From positions 1 through 39,932 of the forward strand of contig JAGYNS010000003.1 in assembly GCA_018399655.1 (NCBI GenBank): a DNA stretch of 39,932 bases, read 5' to 3'. Position 1 is the stretch's first letter. Each line of letters begins with the position of its first letter. The DNA is from Campylobacterales bacterium (lineage in GTDB: Bacteria > Campylobacterota > Campylobacteria > Campylobacterales > Arcobacteraceae). Made by a program: the position numbers and the translations under genes. The notes under the pieces were generated by a model. That model was not told where the DNA came from. It searched no databases and saw only the letters and a list, made by a program, of their open reading frames with translations. This document shows, in pieces, positions 21,011 through 31,625 of the stretch.

Positions 21011-24000
21011 ATTTTATTCCTAAAGAAAATACATCAGATGTCTACTTAAAGTCATATCCTAATTTGGATAACTATTCAATGGAAATTGATTTAGAAATAA
21101 CACTATTAATTTTGGAAATCTGATATTTTTTAATGATTCAAAAATACATCTCAAAAATACAAAATTTGAAGACTTAGTGGTATTAGAGTGTGTTGATAGA
21201 CTACTTACAAAAGTTATAAACCTAGTAATATAATTTTAGAAAAGTATATCCAACAGGACATGGGACAAGTGGTAATAGATATCTTAGTAAATAAAGATGA
21301 TGGTTCTGCTTACATGATTGAATGTAAAACTTGGGGAAAAGAGTTTGATAAAGCATTTACAAAGTTAAATAAAGATGGTGGACAGCTTTTACTTACTTTC
21401 AGCAAGATAAAGATAAGCTGGTGAAATTTTACTCTTATATACACTCTTATTGATAAAAAGATTGAATATAAAAATGAAATTATAAAAATAGAAGATGAAT
21501 ATAGAAATACAAGTAATGTAAAGATTTTTATGATAGATGGAATAAGGTTATTAAAACAATGGAGTTTTTAATGATTGAATACTCCATATAATTATAAAGC
21601 CAAAGCCCTTACCCCTAAAAATTTAGTAGATATAAAACAAGAAGATAGTAGTTTCATTTTCAATCGTTTGGAGATACTCAAGACAATGTCGTATCGGACA
21701 AACCAAATGCTTTTAACAAAATATCTCACACTCCTTTCTATGCAAAATCATGGATGAAAAACACACTAAGCTAAATGAAGAGCTTGAGTTTCGAATGGTT
21801 AGAAGGGATTGACAATCATGTTAAATTTCAAAAAAAGATTAACTGATCTTTACCAAAGAGGTATGAAAGAGCTTTGACAAAGAAGTAACAGACTTAAGTG
21901 ATAAAGAGTTGAAGAGAGATTTGGAACACTTGATAACAGTGTCAAAGAACTACTCTTAGAAGAATTTACGAAAATTAGACTTCAAAAAATAATGAATTTG
22001 CCATAAAAGATGTATTTGACCAAGAAACATTTGATGAAAATGCAATTGTTGTAAAAGAGATAGTTGAATTATTGCAAATTATAAAATAAGATATACAAAA
22101 ACAGTTTTTAAGTGACTTTTGAGTTGCTTTTGACAACTGGTCTAAAACAAGAGGTTGGGTGTTTTTTACTCCCACCAATAGCTAGATTTATAATAAGAAG
22201 TATCCCTTTTGGATCAAATTATCAAAGAGGAAGCTTAAAAGGTGAGAGAGATGAACTTTTACCAAATGTTATTGACTATGCAGTAGGAAGTGGACATTTA
22301 TAACTGAGGCTATGGATGAGATACAAAAGTATATTATGAATGTTGATACTTCTGAATTTATAACTGATACATCAAATGAATTAGAGTCTTGGAAGATAAA
22401 GCATTTTAATTGGGCATTTGATCATGTCTATGGGATTGAAAAGACTATAGACTTGTAAAAACTGCAAAAGTTGGATGTTATTTACATGGGGATGGCTTAG
22501 CAAAAGTTATTCATGGAGATGGACTCTCAAACTTTTTACAAATACAAAAGAGGGATAAAGGAGTTAGCACATAACGATAAAACTTATTCACAGGAGAATA
22601 AAAATTTGATATTGTTGTTTCAAATCCTCCATACTCTGTAAGTGCTTTTTAAAATGTAAGTAAAAAGTTTGATGAAAATGATTTTGAACTTTATAATAGA
22701 TTAACAGATCAAAAGTAGTGAGATAGAAGTTTTGTTTATTGAAAGAACAAAACAACTTTTAAAAAGATGGTGGGATAGCTGGAATAGTACTACCTAGTTC
22801 TATTTTAACAGGTGGTGGGATTTATATAAAAACTAGAGAGAGCAATATTTAAATATTTTTGATATTATAAGTATTACAGAACTTTGGCTCAAACACTTTT
22901 ATGGCAACAGGAACAAATACAGTTGTTTTATTTTACGAAGAAAAACAATATGGAACATATAAATATACAAGCATCTGTTGAAAGTTTTTTAAAATTAAAA
23001 CAGATATTACAATGAACGGTATAGAAAACCTCTTTCAAAATATCTTTGTTTTGTATGGGAAAATATAGGTATTGGATGACTATATCACTTTTTATGGAAA
23101 AAATCCAAATGATAGTAATTAAATCACATAATATCTATCAAGATTATGATAAAAAGTTTGACGATATTGATAAAATAGTAGAGATGGAAAAGAGAAAATT
23201 TTATATTTTATTTTGGCATATAAACAAAAAGTTACTATAGTAAAAACAGGTGAAAAGAAAGAAGAGAAAAATTTCTGGATATGAATTTAGTAATAGAAGG
23301 GGAAGTGAAGGTATCCATCCAATACAAAGGGGAAAAAGTATAGATGAGTGTACATCGCTTTATGGATGAAAATTTATACAAATAGTTTAAAAGCAAACAG
23401 TTATATTTATAGTTCATTTAATGGTGAAGAGAAATATATTGAGAGTTTAAATGAAAATATCTCTTATATAGATTTGGTTGATATGATGGATTTTGGATAG
23501 AGTTGGTTTTGATAAAACATCTCTTTAAATGCTAAAAAAAGTAAAATTGAGAGTAAGTGGGATGTTGTTAAATTAGGTGATATTTGTGAACTTTATCAGC
23601 CAAAAACTATTACATCTAAAAGAAATACAGGAAGAGGGGAAAATATGCGTATATGGAGCAAATGGAGTTATTGGATATTATGATGAATATAATCATGAAG
23701 ATTCGGAAGTTGCAGTAACTTGTAGGGGAGCAATGTGGTACAATAAATTATACTGAACCATATAGTTGATAACTGGTAATTCTATGATTGTAAGTCCCAA
23801 AACAATTTACTTTTTAAAACTACTTAAAATATATACTAAAGTTTAGGATTGAACTGAGTAATATGGTAATGGGCACAACCTCAAATTACAAGAACGACAC
23901 TTTCCCCTTTAAATAGCACTTCCTCCAATTAATGTACAAGAACAAATTATAAAAGATATTGAAGTATTGAAAATATTGAGCAAAATAAAGACAATATTGA

Positions 24001-24545
24001 AAAACTAAAACAAGATATTGAAAATATACTTTATCAGAGACAAAGCGAAGAAAAATCATTGGGTGAAATATGTGAAATGAAGGCAGGTACTTTTGTATCA
24101 TTTCAGATATAAATGATGAGAAAGATTAGATAGTTATCCTTGCTATGGAGGAAATGGTTTTAGAGGATATACAAAATGATTTAATTATTGAACTTATTCT
24201 TTAGTAGGAAGACAAGGGGCACTTTGTGGAAATGTACATAAAGTAAGTGGAAAGTTTCATGCTACAGAACATGCCTTTTAGTTGTGACACCATTTGATGG
24301 TATAGATAAAAACTGAGCAGACTATAAATTAAAAGAAATGAATTTAAACCAATATGCCACAGGTGCTGCACAACCGTATCTTTCAGTAAAAATTTGGTAA
24401 AAATTTCTGTATCAGTACCTTATTAGAAGAACAAAAAGATAGTTACTCAAATAGAGGCTATAGAAAAACAAATAGAACTAAAAGAGAATGAAATTACAAA
24501 TATACCTAAACAAAAGAGGATATATTAAATAAATATTTGAAATAA
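20999..24545 (+). pseudogene. Single-chain Type IIG-like restriction-modification protein (nuclease + N6-adenine methylase + two-TRD specificity region); many frameshifts as sequenced
   Basis: Read across frames: DILVNKDDGSAYMIECKTWGKEFDKAF (PD-(D/E)XK-like), DYAVGSGHFITEAMDEIQKYI (methylase motif I), FDIVVSNPPYSVSAF (motif IV NPPY), IESKWDVVKLGDICELYQPKTI and SLGEICEMKAGTFV (HsdS-like TRD starts), LPPINVQEQIIKDIE coiled-coil, KEDILNKYLK end. Start codon not resolved. Confidence 0.82.
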
Positions 24546-24567
24546 TAAAATATTTCCAATGAGGTAA

Positions 24568-25200
24568 ATGAAAATGACACTGAAGATGATGAGAATATTC
24601 TCTCCTTTTTAAAACGGGGGTTTTGAAGAGGATGGTTATATCATAGATAGCTCTAGTGATGGGGGGAAGAAGGGGAGTATTTAGCTCTTTACGAATAGTT
24701 ATGATATTATCCTTGACTGATGCCCCCTCACAAAAAATGGATAGAGATACTTCAAAGCATACGAAAAACAATATAGCTACTCTCGGATATTATAGTTTAC
24801 TGCCAAAGATGAGATTGACGATAGAGTATTAGGATTGACTAAAAAAGATGATTATATGTGCAAACCTTTTAGCTTCAAAGAGCTTCAAGCAAGAGCTACA
24901 GCACTCTATCGAAGATCAATCTCTTCGAATTCAAATACAATACAAATCAAAGACTTAACAATTGATATTGACTCTAAAATTGTCAAAAAGAGAATCAAGA
25001 GATAGGATTGACACAAAAGAGTATGAACTGCTTTATTTTTGATTAAAATAAAATAAAACAGTCTCAAACCTCTATGATTGAAGAGCAACTGTGGAGCAAT
25101 GAAGAGTATATAAATAGTAATGTGATACAAGTCACTATATATAATTTGAAAATTTCGTAAAGATTTTATCAAAAAGGTTAGGCATAAAATTGAAGTTTAA
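24568..25200 (+). pseudogene. OmpR/PhoB-family response regulator, frameshifted as sequenced
   Basis: Pieces in several frames: EDGYIIDSSSDG, SYDIIILD, DDYMCKPFSFKELQARATALYRR, TQKEYELLYF, VSQTSMIEEQLWSNEEYINSNVIQVTIYNLRK. Confidence 0.75.
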
Positions 25201-26500
25201 GAGTTTAAAACAAAAAGTTCTTTTGGTTTGGAACCACTACAACTCTGTTTTGATACTTTAATATCACCATTTACCATTTTAGAAGAGAATACAAAATTAA
25301 GTATACAAAATAAACTCTATAACAAAGCAGTATTTATCAATGATAATATAAAATTGGGAAAATCGGTACAAGATTTACTTGATCATGAAGAGCGAGAATC
25401 ATTTGATATCGTTGCCAGAAAGAAAAAAGAGATTATTTATAAAAAAGGATATGAATTTTAAACCTCTTTACCTTTTATGGAGGATAAGAAATCTTTTGTA
25501 TTTAGTCAAGGGGATCAACTTAATGGTTTGTATATCTTTAAAATGCCAGAACCGTTTGATGGAGCGATATTTTTTAGAACAAAATATTAATATGGAAATC
25601 AATAAAGAGACCAAAAAAGCTAAAGAGATTTGCTAGTTTGTCGATTTTACTGTTTGTATTGATTTTTATAGCAAGTAAACTTACCGATAAAATCTTCGAT
25701 CAATAAAAATATTACTGAAACGGCCAATAAAATATATGTCACTGACCTATCACAACAGATTCTCTCAGCCAAAATATGAAGAGATTACGGGTTAGTTGAC
25801 TCTTTTAATCAGATGATAAAAGACTAAAGTGGAGTAGAACTTCTGAGCAGTTTAATAGCGATGTATCTCATGAGTTAAAAACCCCTTTAACAGTGATTAA
25901 AGGGGAGATTGAGATAACACTTAATAAAGAAAGAACACCCCAATACTACCAAAGTTTACAAACGATTCAAGATGAAGCGGAACAAATCCAAACTATTGTT
26001 GATAATCTTTTATGCTCACTAAGTACCACAAAAGAGAATATTGAGAATACTTTTTAAAGAGAGTAGTTTGATTCGATTCTTTTAGATACTATCAACAAAT
26101 ACAATATAACTTAAAAATAAATATAAAATTACATTTAAAAAGTTTGAATCGATTGTTTTCAACGGGAATCCCTTGTTGAGTAACATTTTTTCAAATCTTA
26201 TAGATAATGCTATCAAATATACCTCAAAGATAAAAATATTTTTATCTCAATTCCTTTGAAAAAGAGAATATACACTTTGTGATAGAGGATGAGGGGATTG
26301 GGATCCCCAGTGATCAATTAGAGAAAGTGATGGGATCGATTTTATCGTATAGAGGAGTCTCGAAACAAAAAATAAAAGGTTTTGGTTTAGGGTTAAGTAT
26401 TGCTTAAAAATAGTGTAGAGTTGCATAATGCCACTATAAAAAAATTGAATCAAACCAAATAGTGGGACAAAAGTAGAGATAATATTTACAAATATTATTC
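25190..26500 (+). pseudogene. Sensor histidine kinase partner of the response regulator, frameshifted as sequenced
   Basis: FNSDVSHELKTPLTVIKGEIEITLNK (H box), NLIDNAIKYTS (N box), VIEDEGIGIPSDQLEKV (G1), KIKGFGLGLSIA (G2). 3' end approximate. Confidence 0.78.
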
Positions 26501-26513
26501 TCATAGTGGCAAA

Positions 26514-26535
26514 TTTCATTTTCATTTCATTTTCA
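26514..26535. promoter_or_regulatory. Two perfect 11-bp direct repeats TTTCATTTTCA; candidate OmpR-type regulator site
   Basis: Direct reading: tttcattttca tttcattttca, followed by ttcatt; located between the kinase end and ribD. Confidence 0.4.
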
Positions 26536-26642
26536 TTCATTACAATTAGGTACGAAATTTAACAAAGCATATACAAATAAAGAGTTGTTTCCTTTTGCAA
26601 CTCTTTTACAATCTTAACAAATAGTATGCTACACTTCAATCA

Positions 26643-27652
26643 ATGAAAAATCAATATATGAAATTAGCTTTAAACGAAGCATGGAAATATCAACTTTAAC
26701 CTATCCAAACTAAACAGGTTGGAGCAGTGGTTGTTAAAAATGGAAAAGTATTATCAGTAGCTCATAAAAGCAGGAACCCCAATGCAGAGGTGCTTGCTCT
26801 AAAATGGCATATCTCACATTTTATCAAAATTCAGAACTAAAAACGATACAAAACTCCCAAGAGATATACAACTATTTGGATGGAAAAATCATCATCATTT
26901 TTTGAAGATTGTGAAATCTATGTTACCTGGAACCTTGCAACCATCTAGGGAAAACTCCGCATGTGCGATGTTATTAGAAGCGGTTCAAATAAAAAAGTTT
27001 TTATAGGGGCTATTGATTGTAATAAAATGCCACAGGTGGTTTGGTGTTGGAATCAAAAGCAAATATTGCTGTTGAGGTTGATGTTTGTAAAGGAGGAAGC
27101 AAATCAATTACTCTACCCTTTTAAAAAAATGGCAAGAGGAGAGGTTTGTCTTTTTAAATTGGCGATGAGAAGTGATGGAACCATAGATGGGGGATATATC
27201 ACTACCCAAGATTCACTTGAATATGTGCATAAAATACGGGCTAATTTAGATCTTTGGTCATAGGTGGGGAAACAGTCAGGGCTGATAAGCCTACTGATTG
27301 CTGTTTTTATCCTACACATACCCTCTCCCGATGTGTATTATCATATTCTAGAACTAAAGATTTTGACAACTCTATCCCACTCTTCATATACACAATAGAA
27401 AGGTGAGTATCCAAAACAATACGTAGAGAATAAAAAAAAAAAAAGAAAAAAATTTTTGTGATGATAGAGGGGGGATATAATCTTTTGGCTAGTTTGAGAG
27501 ATGTTGTAGATTATTTAGTGGTATTTGTTTCTAATAAAACAAAACAGGTGAGCAATTTGGATATAAATAGACTTGGTTTTGAAGTGGTATATCAATATAA
27601 AATAAATCAAGAGGATAGTTTAATATTTTTGAAAAAAGTAAATAATTTATAG
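26643..27652 (+). pseudogene. ribD: Second, diverged ribD copy (full length, frameshifted as sequenced)
   Basis: MKNQYMKLALNEAWKYQL, VGAVVVKNGKVLSVAHKSRNPNAEVLAL, FFEDCEIYVT (deaminase domain); VFIGAIDCNKMPQV, FKLAMRSDGTID, VMIEGGYNLLASLRDVVDYLVVFVSNKT (reductase domain). Confidence 0.8.
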
Positions 27653-27743
27653 AAGATATTTAAAAGCTAAATTTAAACTATTTTAAACATCATTTTAGCT
27701 AGAATAATACCTATTTAATAAAAATTTATATTAAGGTAACTGT

Positions 27744-28577
27744 TTGGAAAAATATTATTATATGAGTTGTTGATACAGCCAAGTTTGTATTATGAGCTTT
27801 TTTTTGGATTTAGCATCAAGCCTAACACAGGTGCTATTGAAGAGTGTGATGAAACTATAATTATAAGAAGTGAAGAAACACTAGAGGATGAAGCTGGTAT
27901 TATCGCTTTGGCAGAAGAGTTAAGCTTGGCATTTGATACAAATATTGGAGTGCAAACCACCCTTACAAAAAGAGAACAAAGATTGATTTTGAATATCAAC
28001 AAAGTGTGCAACCTATTGAGGTGGAGGATTTTTTTATATCCATCCTAGCTGGTGTGAACCAAAAAAGGATAAAATCAATATTATCATAGATCCAACATTG
28101 GCTTTGTCTGGGCATCATGAGACAAAACTAATATCAGTTGTCTCAAAGCGATTGGGAAATATGTACAACAGGGAAATAGAGTGTGTGATGTGGGACAGGA
28201 AGTGGTATTTTAGCGATTGCTAGTGGAAAACTAGGGGCAGTGGTTGATATTTGTGGATAATTTGACTCAAGGGCAGCTTAATGATGTGTCTCGAGTACTC
28301 TTGAACAAAATGGGATTACGAGCAATAATTATTGGGAAGGTCTTCTAATGCGAAGAGTGAATATGATGTGGTTATCGCTAATATTGTAGCAGATGTGTTA
28401 GTGATGATTGCAAAAAAGATTTATTGAAGATTGTAAAGAGTGGGGAGTTTTTGATACTTAGTATTATGGAACAACATAAACAAAAAGTGATAAATAAATT
28501 TAAAAAACAGTCTGAAGTAGTAGAAGTGTTACAACAAAAATGAGGTGGCAACACCTATTGTAAAAATAGAAAATTAA
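27744..28577 (+). CDS. prmA: Ribosomal protein L11 methyltransferase, frameshifted as sequenced (TTG start likely)
   Basis: [67 protein letters not shown] across frames. Confidence 0.82.
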
Positions 28578-28586
28578 AGGATAAAA

Positions 28587-30562
28587 ATGGATAATCTCAG
28601 CAAAATAATAATAAATGATAATAAAATAATTCAAACGGTTTTTTTTTTGATAAAAACCCAATAATTGTATTTATTACATTCTCAATAGTAACAATTATGG
28701 CTTTAAAAGCTTTTTCCATCAGAAGAGATGGCAACCAATGGGCAACCACCAGTATATGGACAACAAGCGAATACAAAAGTGTTCCCAGGTTCGGAGATAA
28801 AACTGATTAGTGGGGGACAAATCGAATATGTAGGGATTGGTGATAATAATATAAAAGCTATCTCAAACCCTCAAACGGTTCAGTGGGTTACTACAAAGCT
28901 AGGAAAAGTTGGAAATGATGATACCTTGATACCTGTTTTGAAGAGAAAGGGATAATACGGTGGGGTAAATGAACAAAATCTTTAGCAGATATGCGCTATT
29001 TGGTTGGGTATTGCCGTTGTTTATATTTTTGCTATATGGATGTTTTTGGCCAAAAGGATGTCAAAAATCACTGGTGGTGGTGCTGGGGGAATTCTTGGTA
29101 TGGGTGGTGCTAAGAAGATGATAAACAGTGAAAACCAAATGTAAAGTTTGAAGATATGGTTGAAATAAAGAGGCCAAAGAGGAAGTCAGAGATAGTTGAG
29201 TTTTTAAGAAACCTGATAGATATGTGAATCTAGGGAGCTCAATAAAAGGTGTCCTCCTTGTAGGACTTCAGGACTGGGAAAACACTTCTTGCAAAAGCAG
29301 TTGCTGGTGAAGCAGATGTGGAGTTTTTAAGTGTTACAGGTTCATCTTTTATTGAGATGTTTGTAGGTGTTGGTGCCAGTCGTGTACGAGATCTTTTTGA
29401 ACAAGCCAAAAAAGTAGCTCCAGCGATTATATTTATTGATGAGATAGATGCGATTGGTAAAAGTAGAGCAAGTGCAGGAAATATGGGTGGAAATGATGAA
29501 AGAGAGCAAACACTGAATCAACTCTTAGCGGAGATGGATGGATTTTCTAGTGCGGGTGCTCCTGTTATTGTATTAGCAGCTACCAATAGACCTGAAGTAC
29601 TAGACCCAGCACTTTTAAGACCTGGAAGATTTGATAGACAGGTGTTGGTTGATAAGCCAGACTTAGAGGGTAGAGTTGAGATTTTAAATGTGCATATCAA
29701 AGATGTAAAAGTATCAAAAGATGTAGATCTTCGAGATATTGCGGTGATGACTGCTGGATTAGCAGGGGCAGATCTTGCCAATGTGATCAATGAAGCAGCA
29801 CTTTTAGCAGGGCGTGGGAAAAAAGATGAAGTAGGTCCAGAACACTTTAAAGAAGCAGTTGAGCGACAAATTGCAGGACTAGAGAAGAAAAGTAGACGAA
29901 TCTCCCCTAAAGAGAGACAAATCGTAGCATATCATGAATCGGGACATGCCTTGATCGCTGAAGTTACCAAAGGGGCTAAGAAAGTAAATAAAGTTTCTAT
30001 CGTTCCTAGAGGACTAGCAGCACTTGGTTATACCCTTAATACTCCAGAAGAGAATAAATACCTTATGCAAAAACATGAGCTTATCGCTGAAGTGGATACC
30101 CTATTGGGTGGAAGAGCAGCGGAAGAGGTGTTTATAGGGGAGATAAGTACTGGGGCTGGAAATGATCTTGATAGAGCAACAGATATTATAAAATCAATGG
30201 CTACAATTTATGGTATGAGTGATATGGATATAGCAGGACTTATGGTTTTACATAAACAAAACAACCAATTCCTAGGTGGAGGGATGTCTCAAAAAGATTA
30301 TAGTGATGAGATGGCTCACAAACTAGATCAGCATATCAAAATGATGCTCAATGACAGATACGAAGCAGTAAAAGAGATCTTAGAGCAGAACAAAGATGCG
30401 ATGGAGCAAATGACCGCAGAGTTACTAGAAAAAGAGGTTATCTCTGGAAAAAGAGTGCAAGATATTATCAAAGAAAATGGTGGTACAGTTTATGAGGGTG
30501 AATCTTTACACACCGATGAAGATGAAGTACTTGATTCAATAGATAATAAAAAAGAGGATTAG
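28587..30562 (+). CDS. ftsH: ATP-dependent zinc metalloprotease FtsH; N-terminal ~700 bp frameshifted, rest intact (29318..30562)
   Basis: Intact: [67 protein letters not shown]-terminal periplasmic piece 28728..28955 in another frame. Confidence 0.95.
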
Positions 30563-31162
30563 ATGATACTGACAAAAAAAGGGTACAAACCAGTAGCGAT
30601 AGCTTTTATCATAAGTGCAGTTTTTTATCTTATAGAGTTTGAGTTTTTCAGTTTGATAGCTTTTTTAGTAGCTATTTTTTTAGTCTACATATTTAAAAAA
30701 AGTACTCGATATATATTTGAAAACTCTACAAATATACTCTCTCCAATTGATGGAAAGATAATAGCTATTGATAAGTGTGATAATAAAACAAAGATATATA
30801 TTCAAAAAACCCTTTTAGGGGATAGCACACTAAGATCCCCATATGAGGCGGATTGTAAAATAAAAAGATTTCAGCATGGGCTTCATCTGAATCCAAATAG
30901 TTATAAAGCAAATTTGCTCAATGAACAGATAAAAGTGAAGCTTAGTCCCACAAATAGTGAAATGCAACCTTTGAAGATAAAACTAATAAGTGGTTTTTTT
31001 AATCCTTCTATTGAACCTATTGAAAAGCAATCAGTAAAACAAGGTGAATCTTTAGGTTTGTTTATCCATGGAATGGTTGTTGTGAGTTTAAAGCAGTGTG
31101 AGTTACAAATAAATATCAACGATAGTGTAAAATCAGGACAATCTGTACTAGCAAAAATATAA
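30563..31162 (+). CDS. Phosphatidylserine-decarboxylase-like protein
   Basis: Two TM segments, ILSPIDGKIIAIDKC, GDSTLRSPYEADCKIKRFQHGLHLNPNSYKANLLNEQ; starts at ftsH stop. Confidence 0.65.
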   Translation: MILTKKGYKPVAIAFIISAVFYLIEFEFFSLIAFLVAIFLVYIFKKSTRYIFENSTNILSPIDGKIIAIDKCDNKTKIYIQKTLLGDSTLRSPYEADCKIKRFQHGLHLNPNSYKANLLNEQIKVKLSPTNSEMQPLKIKLISGFFNPSIEPIEKQSVKQGESLGLFIHGMVVVSLKQCELQININDSVKSGQSVLAKI

Positions 31163-31185
31163 AATAGGGGATTTGTGTTTTATAG

Positions 31186-31262
31186 TGGCGCGGTGGACGA
31201 GACTCGAACTCGCGGCCCCCTGCGTGACAGGCAGGTATTCTAACCAACTGAACTACAACCGC
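31186..31262 (-). tRNA. tRNA-Asp (anticodon GTC)
   Basis: Reverse complement GCGGTTGTAGTTCAGTTGGTTAGAATACCTGCCTGTCACGCAGGGGGCCGCGAGTTCGAGTCTCGTCCACCGCGCCA; CCA encoded. Confidence 0.96.
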
Positions 31263-31278
31263 ACACTAAAAAATAAAA

Positions 31279-31353
31279 TGGTGACCCCAAGGAGACTCGA
31301 ACTCCTGTAACATGGATGAAAACCATGGATCCTAACCACTAGACGATGGGGCC
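31279..31353 (-). tRNA. tRNA-Glu (anticodon TTC)
   Basis: Reverse complement GGCCCCATCGTCTAGTGGTTAGGATCCATGGTTTTCATCCATGTTACAGGAGTTCGAGTCTCCTTGGGGTCACCA. Confidence 0.97.
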
Positions 31354-31404
31354 AACAAAATAATGTTCTTTAAAAACTTGACATTGGTCAACTTTTTAAA
31401 TTCA

Positions 31405-31480
31405 TGGTGGTCGATACTAGACTCGAACTAGTGACATCTACCTTGTAAGGGTAGCGCTCTACCAACTGAGCTAATCGACC
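31405..31480 (-). tRNA. tRNA-Val (anticodon TAC)
   Basis: Reverse complement GGTCGATTAGCTCAGTTGGTAGAGCGCTACCCTTACAAGGTAGATGTCACTAGTTCGAGTCTAGTATCGACCACCA. Confidence 0.97.
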
Positions 31481-31503
31481 GTTGGTAAATTTTCCATAAA
31501 ATC

Positions 31504-31579
31504 TGGTGACCCGTGATGGATTCGAACCATCGGCCACCTCCTTAAAAGGGAGATGCTCTACCAGCTGAGCTAACGGGTC
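31504..31579 (-). tRNA. tRNA-Lys (anticodon TTT)
   Basis: Reverse complement GACCCGTTAGCTCAGCTGGTAGAGCATCTCCCTTTTAAGGAGGTGGCCGATGGTTCGAATCCATCACGGGTCACCA. Confidence 0.97.
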
Positions 31580-31625
31580 ATCTTTGATAAATGGAGTGGA
31601 ATTATAGTGAAAAATTTATATTATG

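Noticed and set aside
23046-24771. Short ORFs on both strands (e.g. 23046-23240, 23235-23417, 23886-24101, 24478-24771)
   Set aside because: Fragments or antisense of the frameshifted RM protein rather than independent genes.
24906-25172. Minus-strand 88-aa ORF
   Set aside because: Antisense to the response-regulator DNA-binding domain (TQKEYELLYF), which explains the plus strand better.
26247-26540. Minus-strand 97-aa ORF
   Set aside because: Antisense to the histidine-kinase ATPase domain and the 11-bp repeats.
20885-29300. Interpretation as a genuinely decaying genomic island or pathogenicity-type remnant
   Set aside because: Essential or core genes (prmA, ftsH) share the same indel pattern, as does leuS elsewhere; no transposase, integrase or tRNA attachment site was seen. 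Sequence error is the simpler explanation for the frameshifts.
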